Assembly: GCA_029883045.1 (NCBI GenBank)
Contig: JAOUJU010000005.1
Location: 1-19,449 of the forward strand
DNA from: Rhodospirillaceae bacterium
GTDB lineage: Bacteria; Pseudomonadota; Alphaproteobacteria; Rhodospirillales; Magnetovibrionaceae
Direction of reading: 5' to 3'
Length of the DNA stretch: 19,449 nucleotides
Below, one piece after another: positions 1-7,774 of this stretch. The position numbers and the translations under genes were made by a program. The notes under the pieces were generated by a model, which had not been told where the DNA came from, made no database searches, and saw only the letters and a list, made by a program, of their open reading frames with translations. Positions within the stretch are counted from its first letter, which is position 1. Every line of letters starts with the position of its first letter.

Positions 1-2814
1 TGGGTAATCAGCAAAAACTTTTGTTCCAACAAACGCAGGAACGGGTGGTGGTGATTTTTGCCAATCAATTTGTTGGCGGTTATCACGCGCTGCCGCAATA
101 GTTGATTGTTCACGATCAGTTTGCCCTGCCTCGTGACGGGTTTTTATTTCGGCGTATTCGGCTTTTATATCTGCGACATAACCATCGCGGTCTTTTTCCG
201 ATAATAAATTTGACGCAACCCCAACCGCACGCGAAGCATCAACCACATAAACCACTGAGCCAGAATATACAGGCGCAATTTTTACCGCGGTGTGAACTTT
301 GGATGTGGTGGCCCCGCCAATCATCACCGGGGTTTTAAGCCCACGGCGTTCCATTTCACGCGCGACCGTTACCATTTCTTCCAATGACGGGGTAATAAGG
401 CCAGAAAGGCCAATAATATCGGCATTAATTTCAGCTGCTTTGTCTAAAATATCGGCCCATGGAACCATGACCCCCATGTCGATAACTTCAAAATTGTTGC
501 ACTGCATCACCACGCCAACAATGTTTTTGCCAATATCGTGCACATCGCCCTTTACCGTTGCCATCAACACCCTGCCCTTGAAGCTGGATTTGGTGGAATC
601 GGCTGCTTTTTCGGCTTCGATAAATGGCAATAAATGCGCGACCGCTTGTTTCATTACCCGGGCTGATTTTACAACTTGGGGTAAAAACATTTGTCCCGAA
701 CCAAACAGGTCGCCAACCACGTTCATCCCATCCATCAATGGCCCTTCGATGACATCAATTGGTGCTTTGGCTTCAAGGCGGGCTTCTTCGGTATCGAGCA
801 CTACAAAATCGGCAATACCTTTTACCAATGCATGCTCAAGGCGCTTAGTAACGGAAACATCACGCCATGCTAAATCTGGCCCGGTTTCTTTGGCTGCCAT
901 TCCCTTGGTTGCATCGGCCACATCAAGCAGGCGTTCGGTGGCCTCTGCGTTGCGATTAAGAACCACGTCTTCTACTCGTTCACGCAAATCTTTCTCAATA
1001 TCAGAATATACGCTTAGCTGGGCGGCATTAACGATGCCCATGTTCATTCCGGCCTTGATTGCGTGATAAAGAAATACTGAGTGCATGGCTTCGCGTACCG
1101 GGTTGTTGCCCCTGAACGAAAACGACATATTGGAAACCCCGCCAGAAATAGAAGCATGGGGTAAATTTTCTTTTATCCATTTACACGCATTTATATAATC
1201 CACCGAAAAATTGCGGTGTTCTTCGATGCCGGTTGCAATGGGAAAAATATTTGGATCGAAAATAATGTCTTGTGGGGGGAAGCCTACCTTGTCCACCAAT
1301 ATACGGTATGAGCGTTCGCAAATTTGTATCATGCGCTGAAAGCTATCGGCCTGTCCGTCTTTGTCGAACGCCATAACAATAACTGCTGCACCATAACGCA
1401 GAACTTTTTTGGCATGATCAATAAATTCTTCTTCGCCTTCTTTCAGGCTGATGGAATTAACCACCCCTTTACCCTGCACACATTTTAGGCCGGCTTCGAT
1501 TACGTCCCATTTGGAGCTATCAATCATTAGCGGGGCCCGGGCGATGTCGGGTTCACCGGCAATAAGGTTTAAAAATGTTACAACTTCTTTTTCGGCGTCA
1601 AGCATGGCGTCATCCATGTTGACATCAACAATTTGTGCACCATTTTCAACTTGAATGCGGCCAATTTCCAATGCCGACTGATAATTACCTTCGGCAATAA
1701 GGTTTTTAAATTTGGCCGAACCGGCAACGTTGCAGCGTTCCCCGACATTAACAAAACCAGTTACATCATTAAGGATAAGCGGTTCAAGACCAGCCAGTGA
1801 ACAAACTGGTTTTATATCGGGAACCACGCGGGGTTTTATATTATTAACCGCTTCGGCAATGGCTTTTATGTGCGAAGGGGTTGAACCGCAACAACCGCCG
1901 ACAATATTTAATAAACCATCCTCGGCAAAGCTTTTCAGCACGCGGGCCATGTATTCGGGCGTATCATCATATTCGCCAAATTCATTGGGCAGCCCAGCAT
2001 TAGGATGAACGCTAACATTAACCCCTGCAACACCGGCCACCGTTTGCACGTGCGGACGCAGATCTTCGGCACCCAATGCACAGTTAAAGCCGATGGAAAG
2101 CGGTTTAGCATGGGAAAGAGAATACCAAAATGCTTCGGCCGTTTGCCCCGAAAGGGTGCGCCCGGATGCATCTGTTATGGTTCCAGACAGCATGATGGGT
2201 AATTCATTCCCTGTTTGATCAAACATTTCCAACACCGCATAAACTGCGGCCTTGGCATTTAAGGTATCAAACACGGTTTCAATTAAAATCAAATCTGCCC
2301 CGCCCTCGACCAAACCACGGGCGGCCTGGGCATAGGCACCGACCAATTCATCAAAGGTAACATTGCGCATTCCCGCGTCATTTACATCGGGGCTGATGGA
2401 TGCGGTACGGTTGGTTGGGCCTAATACGCCTGCAACAAAACGCGGTTTTGCAGGTGTTGAATATTGATCCGCAACCTCACGTGCAATGCGCGCACCGGCA
2501 ACGTTTAATTCATAGGCTGCATCTTCCAGACCATAATCGGCCTGCGATATGGTGGTTGAATTAAAGGTATTGGTTTCAATAATATCGGAACCGGCTTCGA
2601 AAAATTGAGCGTGTAAGTTTTTTATTACATCAGGCCGGGTTATGGAAAGAAGGTCATTGTTGCCCTTTAATTCAGATGCAGCATCAACAAAGCGAGTTCC
2701 GCGAAAATCTTCTTCAACCAAATTTTCACGCTGTATCATGGTGCCCATGGCGCCATCAAGAACAAGGATGCGTTCCTTAAGAAGGGCTTCGATTTTTTGT
2801 TTTGCAGTTGTCAT
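1..2814 (-). CDS. metH: Cobalamin-dependent methionine synthase MetH (3' end cut by window edge)
   Basis: Transfers the methyl group of 5-methyltetrahydrofolate to homocysteine through a methylcobalamin intermediate, giving methionine in the cytoplasm. The 938 visible codons start at ATG 2814, preceded by an AAGAGA ribosome site, and run open to base 1. The homocysteine domain (about 1-330) carries the zinc cysteines: Cys245 in GFNCALG and Cys308-Cys309 in GGCCGS. The pterin-binding domain follows (about 340-630, containing VNVGERCNVAGS), then the cap and B12 domain. There DVHDIGKN places the cobalt-ligand His at residue 759, the same number as in E. coli MetH. The SAM-binding reactivation domain, the last ~300 residues of a ~1,230-residue protein, has only begun at the window edge. 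It is third in a run with the ArsR-methyltransferase gene and metF, 17 bp after metF. The identification is certain; only the truncation is artificial. Confidence 0.97.
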   Translation of the reverse strand, partial: MTTAKQKIEALLKERILVLDGAMGTMIQRENLVEEDFRGTRFVDAASELKGNNDLLSITRPDVIKNLHAQFFEAGSDIIETNTFNSTTISQADYGLEDAAYELNVAGARIAREVADQYSTPAKPRFVAGVLGPTNRTASISPDVNDAGMRNVTFDELVGAYAQAARGLVEGGADLILIETVFDTLNAKAAVYAVLEMFDQTGNELPIMLSGTITDASGRTLSGQTAEAFWYSLSHAKPLSIGFNCALGAEDLRPHVQTVAGVAGVNVSVHPNAGLPNEFGEYDDTPEYMARVLKSFAEDGLLNIVGGCCGSTPSHIKAIAEAVNNIKPRVVPDIKPVCSLAGLEPLILNDVTGFVNVGERCNVAGSAKFKNLIAEGNYQSALEIGRIQVENGAQIVDVNMDDAMLDAEKEVVTFLNLIAGEPDIARAPLMIDSSKWDVIEAGLKCVQGKGVVNSISLKEGEEEFIDHAKKVLRYGAAVIVMAFDKDGQADSFQRMIQICERSYRILVDKVGFPPQDIIFDPNIFPIATGIEEHRNFSVDYINACKWIKENLPHASISGGVSNMSFSFRGNNPVREAMHSVFLYHAIKAGMNMGIVNAAQLSVYSDIEKDLRERVEDVVLNRNAEATERLLDVADATKGMAAKETGPDLAWRDVSVTKRLEHALVKGIADFVVLDTEEARLEAKAPIDVIEGPLMDGMNVVGDLFGSGQMFLPQVVKSARVMKQAVAHLLPFIEAEKAADSTKSSFKGRVLMATVKGDVHDIGKNIVGVVMQCNNFEVIDMGVMVPWADILDKAAEINADIIGLSGLITPSLEEMVTVAREMERRGLKTPVMIGGATTSKVHTAVKIAPVYSGSVVYVVDASRAVGVASNLLSEKDRDGYVADIKAEYAEIKTRHEAGQTDREQSTIAAARDNRQQIDWQKSPPPVPAFVGTKVFADYP

Positions 2815-2831
2815 TAAATCTCTTCTTTTGT

Positions 2832-3737
2832 TTAAGGCCGCACGCCCAATATGTGGCAAATTGCGTAGGTTAAATCTGCCCGGTTAAGGGTGTAAAAATG
2901 AAAATCATGCACGCCGCTGGTATATAGTGCGCGGCACTGTTCGGCAGCCACTGTAGCGGCCACAAGTTTTCGTGTTTCCGGATCATCATCAAGACCATCA
3001 AATAATTCGGCCATCCATTTGGGTATTGATGCCCCGGTAGCGGCGGCAAATTCTTGTACCCGGGCAAAATTGGTAACCGGAAGAATTCCCGGAACTATGG
3101 GTATATTGATACCCGCCTTGGCGGTTTTATCCAAAAACCTGAGATAAGCATCGTTATCGAAAAAAAACTGGGTAATGGCGCGGGTTGCCCCGCCATCGAC
3201 TTTGCGCTTTAGGTTATCAATGTCATCTGCCGCACTTTTAGCTTCGGGATGGGTTTCAGGATAGCACGCAACGCTTATTTCAAAGTCGGCAATTTTTTTA
3301 AGACCTACCACAAGATCGGAAGCATAGGCATAGCCACCGGGAAACGGTTCATACACCGATTGCCCCTCAACCGGGTCACCGCGTAGCGCCACAATATGGC
3401 GGATACCATCTTCCCAATATTTTCTGGCGATATCATCCACATCTTCGCGGGAAGCGCCAACGCAGGTCAAGTGGGCGGCCGGCTCCATATCGGTTTCACG
3501 TTTAATTCTGGAAACTGTTGTATGGGTACGTTCGCGGGTAGTGCCACCAGCACCATAAGTTACAGAAACAAAACTAGGCTTTACCGGAGCAAGCCTTTCA
3601 ATGGCTGCCCACAGATTCTGTTCAAGTTTTTCTGTTTTGGGGGGAAAAAATTCAAACGATACGCGCGCGTCTTTGGGTAGGGGCGACGCTACGGCAAGAC
3701 TGGGACGTATATTTGTGCTGTCATTATTTATTGCCAT
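2832..3737 (-). CDS. metF: 5,10-methylenetetrahydrofolate reductase MetF
   Basis: Flavoprotein that reduces 5,10-methylene-THF to 5-methyl-THF, the methyl donor used by MetH encoded next to it. The protein is 301 residues, the usual size for bacterial MetF (about 295-300) without the eukaryotic regulatory domain. It has the N-terminal FEFFPPK motif, with Glu29 matching the catalytic Glu28 of the E. coli enzyme, and LRGDP with Asp121 matching E. coli Asp120 near the flavin. ATRAITQFFFD, typical of the family's TIM barrel, is also present. The ATG at 3737 overlaps the stop of the upstream regulator in a TGATG junction, which indicates translational coupling. metH begins 17 bp downstream. It is expected to be co-regulated with both neighbours from the promoter near 4742-4765. 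Nothing in the sequence suggests damage. Confidence 0.97.
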   Translation of the reverse strand: MAINNDSTNIRPSLAVASPLPKDARVSFEFFPPKTEKLEQNLWAAIERLAPVKPSFVSVTYGAGGTTRERTHTTVSRIKRETDMEPAAHLTCVGASREDVDDIARKYWEDGIRHIVALRGDPVEGQSVYEPFPGGYAYASDLVVGLKKIADFEISVACYPETHPEAKSAADDIDNLKRKVDGGATRAITQFFFDNDAYLRFLDKTAKAGINIPIVPGILPVTNFARVQEFAAATGASIPKWMAELFDGLDDDPETRKLVAATVAAEQCRALYTSGVHDFHFYTLNRADLTYAICHILGVRP

Positions 3738-4702
3738 CAGGCTGTTTCCTTTTGTTTATCAATATCGTCATTTTTACCCTTTTGTGCCAGCCATAATGTG
3801 ACGCTCAGTGGGTTTCCTTTCAAGTGTACGGTTGCCTGCGGGCGCATGGCGGCCTTGGCAAACCATAATTTAATTTCACTATCTTCAAACCCCAGTCTGC
3901 GGTGAGCGTGCTTTTTACGAAGATCTTCAACGTCATGCGGTGCTAAATCAGCAATTAGCATATATCCGCCTGGTTTAAGTATGCGCGCAGCCTCAACAAT
4001 TGCTTGGCTCGGACGATCGAGAAAATGAAGAACCTGATGGCAGGTAACGGCGTCAAAACTTCTCGATTCATATGGTAAAGTATAAATATCAGATTGACGC
4101 AATGAAACATTTGAAAGCCCTGCGCTATCCATATTGGCACGCGCGACTTGTAACATCTCTGCATTAAGATCGACCCCAACTGCCGTCTTGACCTTGGGCG
4201 CGAACAGTTCCAGCATTTTCCCGGTTCCGGTTCCAATATCTAAAATCTTTTCCGCTTTGCCTAAAGGCAACATCTGTTCCGCGGCATGAATAACCGCATC
4301 TTCATTAATATTAAGCTGGGCCATGCGGTCCCATTCTGCTGCATGGTGTTGAAAATATTCTTGTGCCGCTTGGGCGCGGGCAGATTTTATTTCATCAAGA
4401 TGGGCGCGGTCGGCGGCGATAACCCCATCGTCTTTTGGCAACAATGACAAAATAGTTCGCACATTGTCAGATTGTGGCTCTATTTGCCGGGTACGGTAAA
4501 ATGCCCAACTACCCTCGCTTAGGCGCTCTAATAAACCTGCCTTGGTTAGTATTTTTAAATGGCGTGAAAGCCGGGGCTGGCTTTGACCCAAAACGCGAAC
4601 TAGCTCGCTAACGCTGAGCTCCCCCCCGGCACCAAGAAGTGCCAATAGGCGTAAACGGGTGGGTTCAGCCACCGCCCTAAGCATTTCTACCGTATAATCC
4701 AT
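3737..4702 (-). CDS. ArsR-family HTH fused to SAM-dependent methyltransferase domain; candidate SahR-type regulator of met genes
   Basis: Probable repressor of the operon it heads. Residues 1-75 form an ArsR winged helix, with AEPTRLRLLALL and the recognition-helix region QSQPRLSRHLKIL. After a helical linker, residues ~115-321 form a class I methyltransferase fold: motif I DIGTGTGK at 155-162, then an acidic strand end (GVDLNAEM) and DAVTCHQVLHFL. The metal-sensing Cys motif (ELCVC) of true ArsR/SmtB sensors is absent, so the effector is unlikely to be a metal; SAM or SAH bound by the C-terminal domain is the natural inference. ArsR-family SahR is known in Proteobacteria as an SAH-responsive regulator of methionine-cycle genes, and this may be an equivalent. 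I chose ATG 4702 (GGAAAAAACT spacing) over the TTG at 4729. Whether the domain is still an active methyltransferase, and on what substrate, cannot be told. Confidence 0.9.
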   Translation of the reverse strand: MDYTVEMLRAVAEPTRLRLLALLGAGGELSVSELVRVLGQSQPRLSRHLKILTKAGLLERLSEGSWAFYRTRQIEPQSDNVRTILSLLPKDDGVIAADRAHLDEIKSARAQAAQEYFQHHAAEWDRMAQLNINEDAVIHAAEQMLPLGKAEKILDIGTGTGKMLELFAPKVKTAVGVDLNAEMLQVARANMDSAGLSNVSLRQSDIYTLPYESRSFDAVTCHQVLHFLDRPSQAIVEAARILKPGGYMLIADLAPHDVEDLRKKHAHRRLGFEDSEIKLWFAKAAMRPQATVHLKGNPLSVTLWLAQKGKNDDIDKQKETA

Positions 4703-4741
4703 AGTTTTTTCCAAAAACAAATGCCGCAATTTTAGGTTATA

Positions 4742-4765
4742 ATAAGGATATAAGTATATCTTTAT
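4742..4765. promoter_or_regulatory. 24-bp near-palindromic operator upstream of the ArsR-MT/metF/metH operon
   Basis: Left half ATAAGGATATA and right half TATATCTTTAT flank a two-base centre (AG). Ten of twelve base pairs match, failing only at 4746/4761 and at the centre 4753/4754. It ends 40 bp upstream of the regulator's ATG at 4702. A plausible minus-strand promoter overlaps it: a -35-like TTGCAA (4771-4776) and, 17 bp on, TTATAT inside the palindrome. A protein bound there would block RNA polymerase. ArsR-family dimers typically bind such palindromes, so autoregulation is the simplest reading. The site also lies in the region upstream of mlaA, but about 130 bp before its likely start. 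Confidence 0.75.
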
Positions 4766-4892
4766 GTCTATTGCAAGTATTATATTTTTTTCTGGTTATA
4801 ATCATCTTTTAATAGTTGCATTTATGCATCATATTTACCCATCAATGACGGCAAGCGCCTATAACGTATGGTTTTTTATATGTTGGCGTGAT

Positions 4893-5915
4893 ATGTCAGA
4901 CCGTAAGATTAACTGTAGTGATTCTTTTATTTCTCAGGATGATATCAATGATGATGCTACAAAATCACCAGCAACTGGGAAAAACTGCTTAAAGTCGACG
5001 GGGAAAGGCATAAAATTGCTTACACAAGAAATTAAAAACGGTTGTACAGAAACGCCAGCAATTGGTTTAAACGCCGCCTGCGCTCTGGCACGCCCTGTAA
5101 GGGCCGTTGCGCGCCTAGGTGCCGTTGTGGCGCTAGGCGTCATGCTTATGGGCTGCGCTAGCGCTGCAAATAACAGCACTGACCCCGAAACCCGGGCCGA
5201 ACAAATTGCGCTTAATGACCCACTAGAGCCAGTAAACCGGGTTATTTTTCAGGTAAACCGCGGGCTGGATACATGGTTTTTGCGCCCAGCCGCCATTTTT
5301 TACCGTGGAATGTTACCGCCCCAGCTACAAACAGCCTTTAGTAATTTTCTTGATAATCTGAGCTCGCCCGTTGTCTTGTTTAATGACATTTTGCAAGGAA
5401 ACAGCGATAGGGCCGGGGATACATTGGCTAGGTTTGTCATTAACACCACCGTTGGCATCGGGGGTATTTTTGATATGGCCACCGATATGGGATACCCCGA
5501 CCATTCCGAAGATTTTGGCCAGACCTTAGGCGTTTGGGGCGTGGGTGAAGGCCCTTACATAATGTTGCCGATATTTGGCCCATCTAACCCACGCGACGCC
5601 GCTGGGTTGGTCGCAGATTACTTTGCCGACCCCATTACTAACTGGTCGATTAACACTGATCGTCGTTGGGTCAGCCCAACCCGCAGCGGTGCCCAAAACG
5701 TTGACTGGCGTGCGCGCAACATGGAAGAAATTGATGATATGGAGCGTACATCAATCGATTATTACGCCACCGTCAGAAGCCTTTATCGCCAATACCGCAA
5801 GGACCAGATAAGAAATGGCCAACCCAATTCCATGCCCACCATATCTGGCTTGCCTGCTATGGATGATATGGAAGACCCTGATGGCGATAGCTCGGTCACC
5901 GCGACCCGCAGATAA
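4893..5915 (+). CDS. mlaA: MlaA (VacJ) family outer-membrane lipoprotein
   Basis: Outer-membrane component of the Mla pathway, which removes mislocalised phospholipids from the outer leaflet. The mature part begins at a lipobox LMGC whose Cys is at 5154-5156, after a hydrophobic stretch (LGAVVALGVMLMG). Family signatures follow: DPLEPVNRVIFQVNRGLD, RFVINTTVGIGGIFD and DFGQTLGVWGVGEGPY. From ATG 4893 the protein has 340 residues, with about 60 mostly polar residues before the signal segment, which is unusual. TTG 5016 has a better Shine-Dalgarno (GGGGAAAGG, 7-nt spacing) and gives a shorter leader (Cys47), so it may be the true start. The frame is open from 4746, so I kept the ATG as the outer estimate. 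The gene is monocistronic here, with no MlaBCDEF genes in view, and ends at a terminator shared with ettA. The family call is firm; the start is not. Confidence 0.93.
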   Translation: MSDRKINCSDSFISQDDINDDATKSPATGKNCLKSTGKGIKLLTQEIKNGCTETPAIGLNAACALARPVRAVARLGAVVALGVMLMGCASAANNSTDPETRAEQIALNDPLEPVNRVIFQVNRGLDTWFLRPAAIFYRGMLPPQLQTAFSNFLDNLSSPVVLFNDILQGNSDRAGDTLARFVINTTVGIGGIFDMATDMGYPDHSEDFGQTLGVWGVGEGPYIMLPIFGPSNPRDAAGLVADYFADPITNWSINTDRRWVSPTRSGAQNVDWRARNMEEIDDMERTSIDYYATVRSLYRQYRKDQIRNGQPNSMPTISGLPAMDDMEDPDGDSSVTATRR

Positions 5916-5939
5916 AGCGCTCTCATTAACGCTAATATA

Positions 5940-5974
5940 AAAAGCCCGCCCCTTTGTAAATGGGGCGGGCTTTT
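5940..5974. terminator. Bidirectional intrinsic terminator between mlaA and ettA
   Basis: GCCCGCCCC (5944-5952) pairs perfectly with GGGGCGGGC (5962-5970) around a 9-base loop. The flanking A and T runs (5940-5943, 5971-5974) extend the stem to 13 bp and supply the U-tract on either strand. It lies between two convergent stop codons (mlaA 5915, ettA 6000), so it probably serves both genes. Confidence 0.92.
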
Positions 5975-5999
5975 ATTTTAACTTACTATCTTAATATAA

Positions 6000-7679
6000 T
6001 TATCTAGTAAGTGGCTTGTACTGGATGCGGTGCGGTTGATCGGCACTATCACCCAAACGTTTTTTCTTATCCGCTTCGTAATCTTCGTAATTACCTTCAA
6101 ACCAGACAACCTCGGAATTGCCTTCGAATGCTAAAATGTGGGTGGCAATGCGGTCAAGGAACCAACGATCATGGGAAATAATAACAGCACAACCAGCAAA
6201 ATCATAAAGTGCTTCTTCTAGCGCGCGAAGGGTATCAACATCCAAATCGTTGGTCGGTTCATCCAGCAGCAATACATTGGCACCGGTTAATAACATTTTG
6301 GCCAAATGCACCCGATTACGTTCACCGCCAGAAAGCTGACCTACCTTTTTTTGCTGATCTCCGCTTTTAAAATTAAACCATGAAACGTAAGCCCGGCTTT
6401 GAATTTCTTTTTTGCCAACCTCTAGTATATCAAGACCGCCCGAAATTTCTTCCCATACGTTTTTATTGTTATCTAAAGATTCACGCGATTGATCGACATA
6501 GCCAAGCTTGACCGTATCGCCAATTTTTAAGCTACCGCCATCTGGGGCTTCCTGTTCGGTAATCATACGAAACAATGTTGTTTTACCGGCACCATTGGGG
6601 CCAATAATGCCAACAATACCGCCCGGCGGTAATTTAAAGGAAAGGTCATCTATCAATAATCTGTCGCCGAAGGCCTTGCTCAGGTGTTCGGCCTCTATCA
6701 CCAAATCGCCCAAACGGGGGCCAGCGGGAATTGATATCTGCGATGCGCCGATGCGCTTTTCTTTATCTTTGGCTAACAATTCATCATAGGACGAAATACG
6801 GGCCTTAGATTTTGCATGGCGCGCTTTTGGTGACTGGCGTATCCATTCCAATTCATGTTTCAGGGTTCTTTGGCGCGAGGTTTCTTCTTTTTCTTCATGG
6901 GCTAAACGTTTTTCTTGTTGTTCTAGCCATGATGAATAATTGCCTTCGTAGGGAATTCCATTGCCACGATCTAGCTCTAAAATCCAGCCGGTAACGTTAT
7001 CTAGGAAGTAACGGTCATGGGTAACAATCATTACCGTGCCCGCGTATTCTTCCAGATGGCGTTCCAGCCAAGCCACCGATTCAGCATCCAGATGGTTGGT
7101 TGGTTCATCGAGCAATAAAAGATCGGGCTTTTGCAAAAGCAAGCGCGCCAGCGCAATTCGGCGCTTTTCACCACCAGATAGCTTTGCGACCTCGCCATCA
7201 AATGGTGGGCAACGCAGTGCATCCATTGCTATTTCAACGGTGCGTTCGAATTCCCAACCATTTTGTGCGTCTATTTTTTCCTGCAGATCGCCTTGCTCTT
7301 CTAACAAAGCCGCCATTTCGTCATCGTCCATGGGTTCGGCAAATTTCATGGATATTTCATTAAAGCGGTCAAGGTTGTCTTTGACCTCGCCCAAACCTTC
7401 CATCACGTTTTCACCGACAGTTTTGCTTTCATCAAGCTGCGGTTCTTGCTCAAGATAGCCAACCTTTACCCCATCGGCCGCCCATGCTTCGCCGACATAA
7501 TCTTTTTCTATGCCAGCCATAATTTTAAGCAAGGTTGATTTACCAGCACCATTATGGCCGAGCACACCAATTTTGACGCCGGGCAAAAATGACAGGGTTA
7601 TATTATTAAGGACTTCGCGCCCACCGGGGTAGGATTTACCCAGCCCTTTCATCACATAAATATATTGGTAAGACGCCAT
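6000..7679 (-). CDS. ettA: Energy-dependent translational throttle protein EttA (ABC-F ATPase)
   Basis: ABC-F protein that binds the ribosomal E site and gates entry into elongation according to ATP/ADP level; cytoplasmic, with no membrane domain. The protein is 559 residues against about 555 for E. coli EttA, and carries two complete ABC cassettes. The first has Walker A GHNGAGKS (41-48), signature LSGGE (167-171) and Walker B LLLLDEPTNHLD with Glu192. The second has GPNGAGKT (360-367), LSGGE (449-453) and LLLDEPTNDLD with Glu474. Between them lies the linker (about 245-310) characteristic of ABC-F proteins, rich in Lys, Arg and Glu. The ATG at 7679 is preceded by AAGGGAG about 9 nt upstream. 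The upstream gap to the CBS-DUF294 gene is 95 bp, so it may have its own promoter. Full-length similarity to EttA, rather than Uup or other ABC-F types, is clear. Confidence 0.96.
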   Translation of the reverse strand: MASYQYIYVMKGLGKSYPGGREVLNNITLSFLPGVKIGVLGHNGAGKSTLLKIMAGIEKDYVGEAWAADGVKVGYLEQEPQLDESKTVGENVMEGLGEVKDNLDRFNEISMKFAEPMDDDEMAALLEEQGDLQEKIDAQNGWEFERTVEIAMDALRCPPFDGEVAKLSGGEKRRIALARLLLQKPDLLLLDEPTNHLDAESVAWLERHLEEYAGTVMIVTHDRYFLDNVTGWILELDRGNGIPYEGNYSSWLEQQEKRLAHEEKEETSRQRTLKHELEWIRQSPKARHAKSKARISSYDELLAKDKEKRIGASQISIPAGPRLGDLVIEAEHLSKAFGDRLLIDDLSFKLPPGGIVGIIGPNGAGKTTLFRMITEQEAPDGGSLKIGDTVKLGYVDQSRESLDNNKNVWEEISGGLDILEVGKKEIQSRAYVSWFNFKSGDQQKKVGQLSGGERNRVHLAKMLLTGANVLLLDEPTNDLDVDTLRALEEALYDFAGCAVIISHDRWFLDRIATHILAFEGNSEVVWFEGNYEDYEADKKKRLGDSADQPHRIQYKPLTR

Positions 7680-7774
7680 TGTTGGTTAGCTCCCTTAAAA
7701 AGAATATAGCGATAGTTATTTAGCCTATCATTGGGGTTCGGTGCAATGGGCCTTTGAAAACCCAAATCCGCTTG

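Noticed and set aside
299..1066. A 255-codon open frame on the plus strand
   Set aside because: It lies wholly antisense to metH, which is certain from domain motifs; the translation is Ser/Thr-rich and resembles no protein.
4703..4729. Upstream TTG start for the ArsR-methyltransferase gene
   Set aside because: ATG 4702 has a ribosome site (GGA 8-9 nt upstream) and gives the normal ArsR N terminus; the extra nine residues have no family support.
4703..4765. Possible SAM or SAH riboswitch in front of the met operon
   Set aside because: The leader between the putative promoter and ATG 4702 is only about 40-60 nt, with no riboswitch-like pairing; the palindrome fits a protein operator instead.
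4771..4802. TTGCAA and TATAAT as a plus-strand promoter for mlaA
   Set aside because: The hexamers are 20 bp apart, too far for a normal sigma-70 promoter. The TATAAT alone may still serve as a -10, but this cannot be supported.
7036..7458. A 140-codon plus-strand open frame
   Set aside because: It is antisense within ettA, across conserved ABC motifs; shadow frame.
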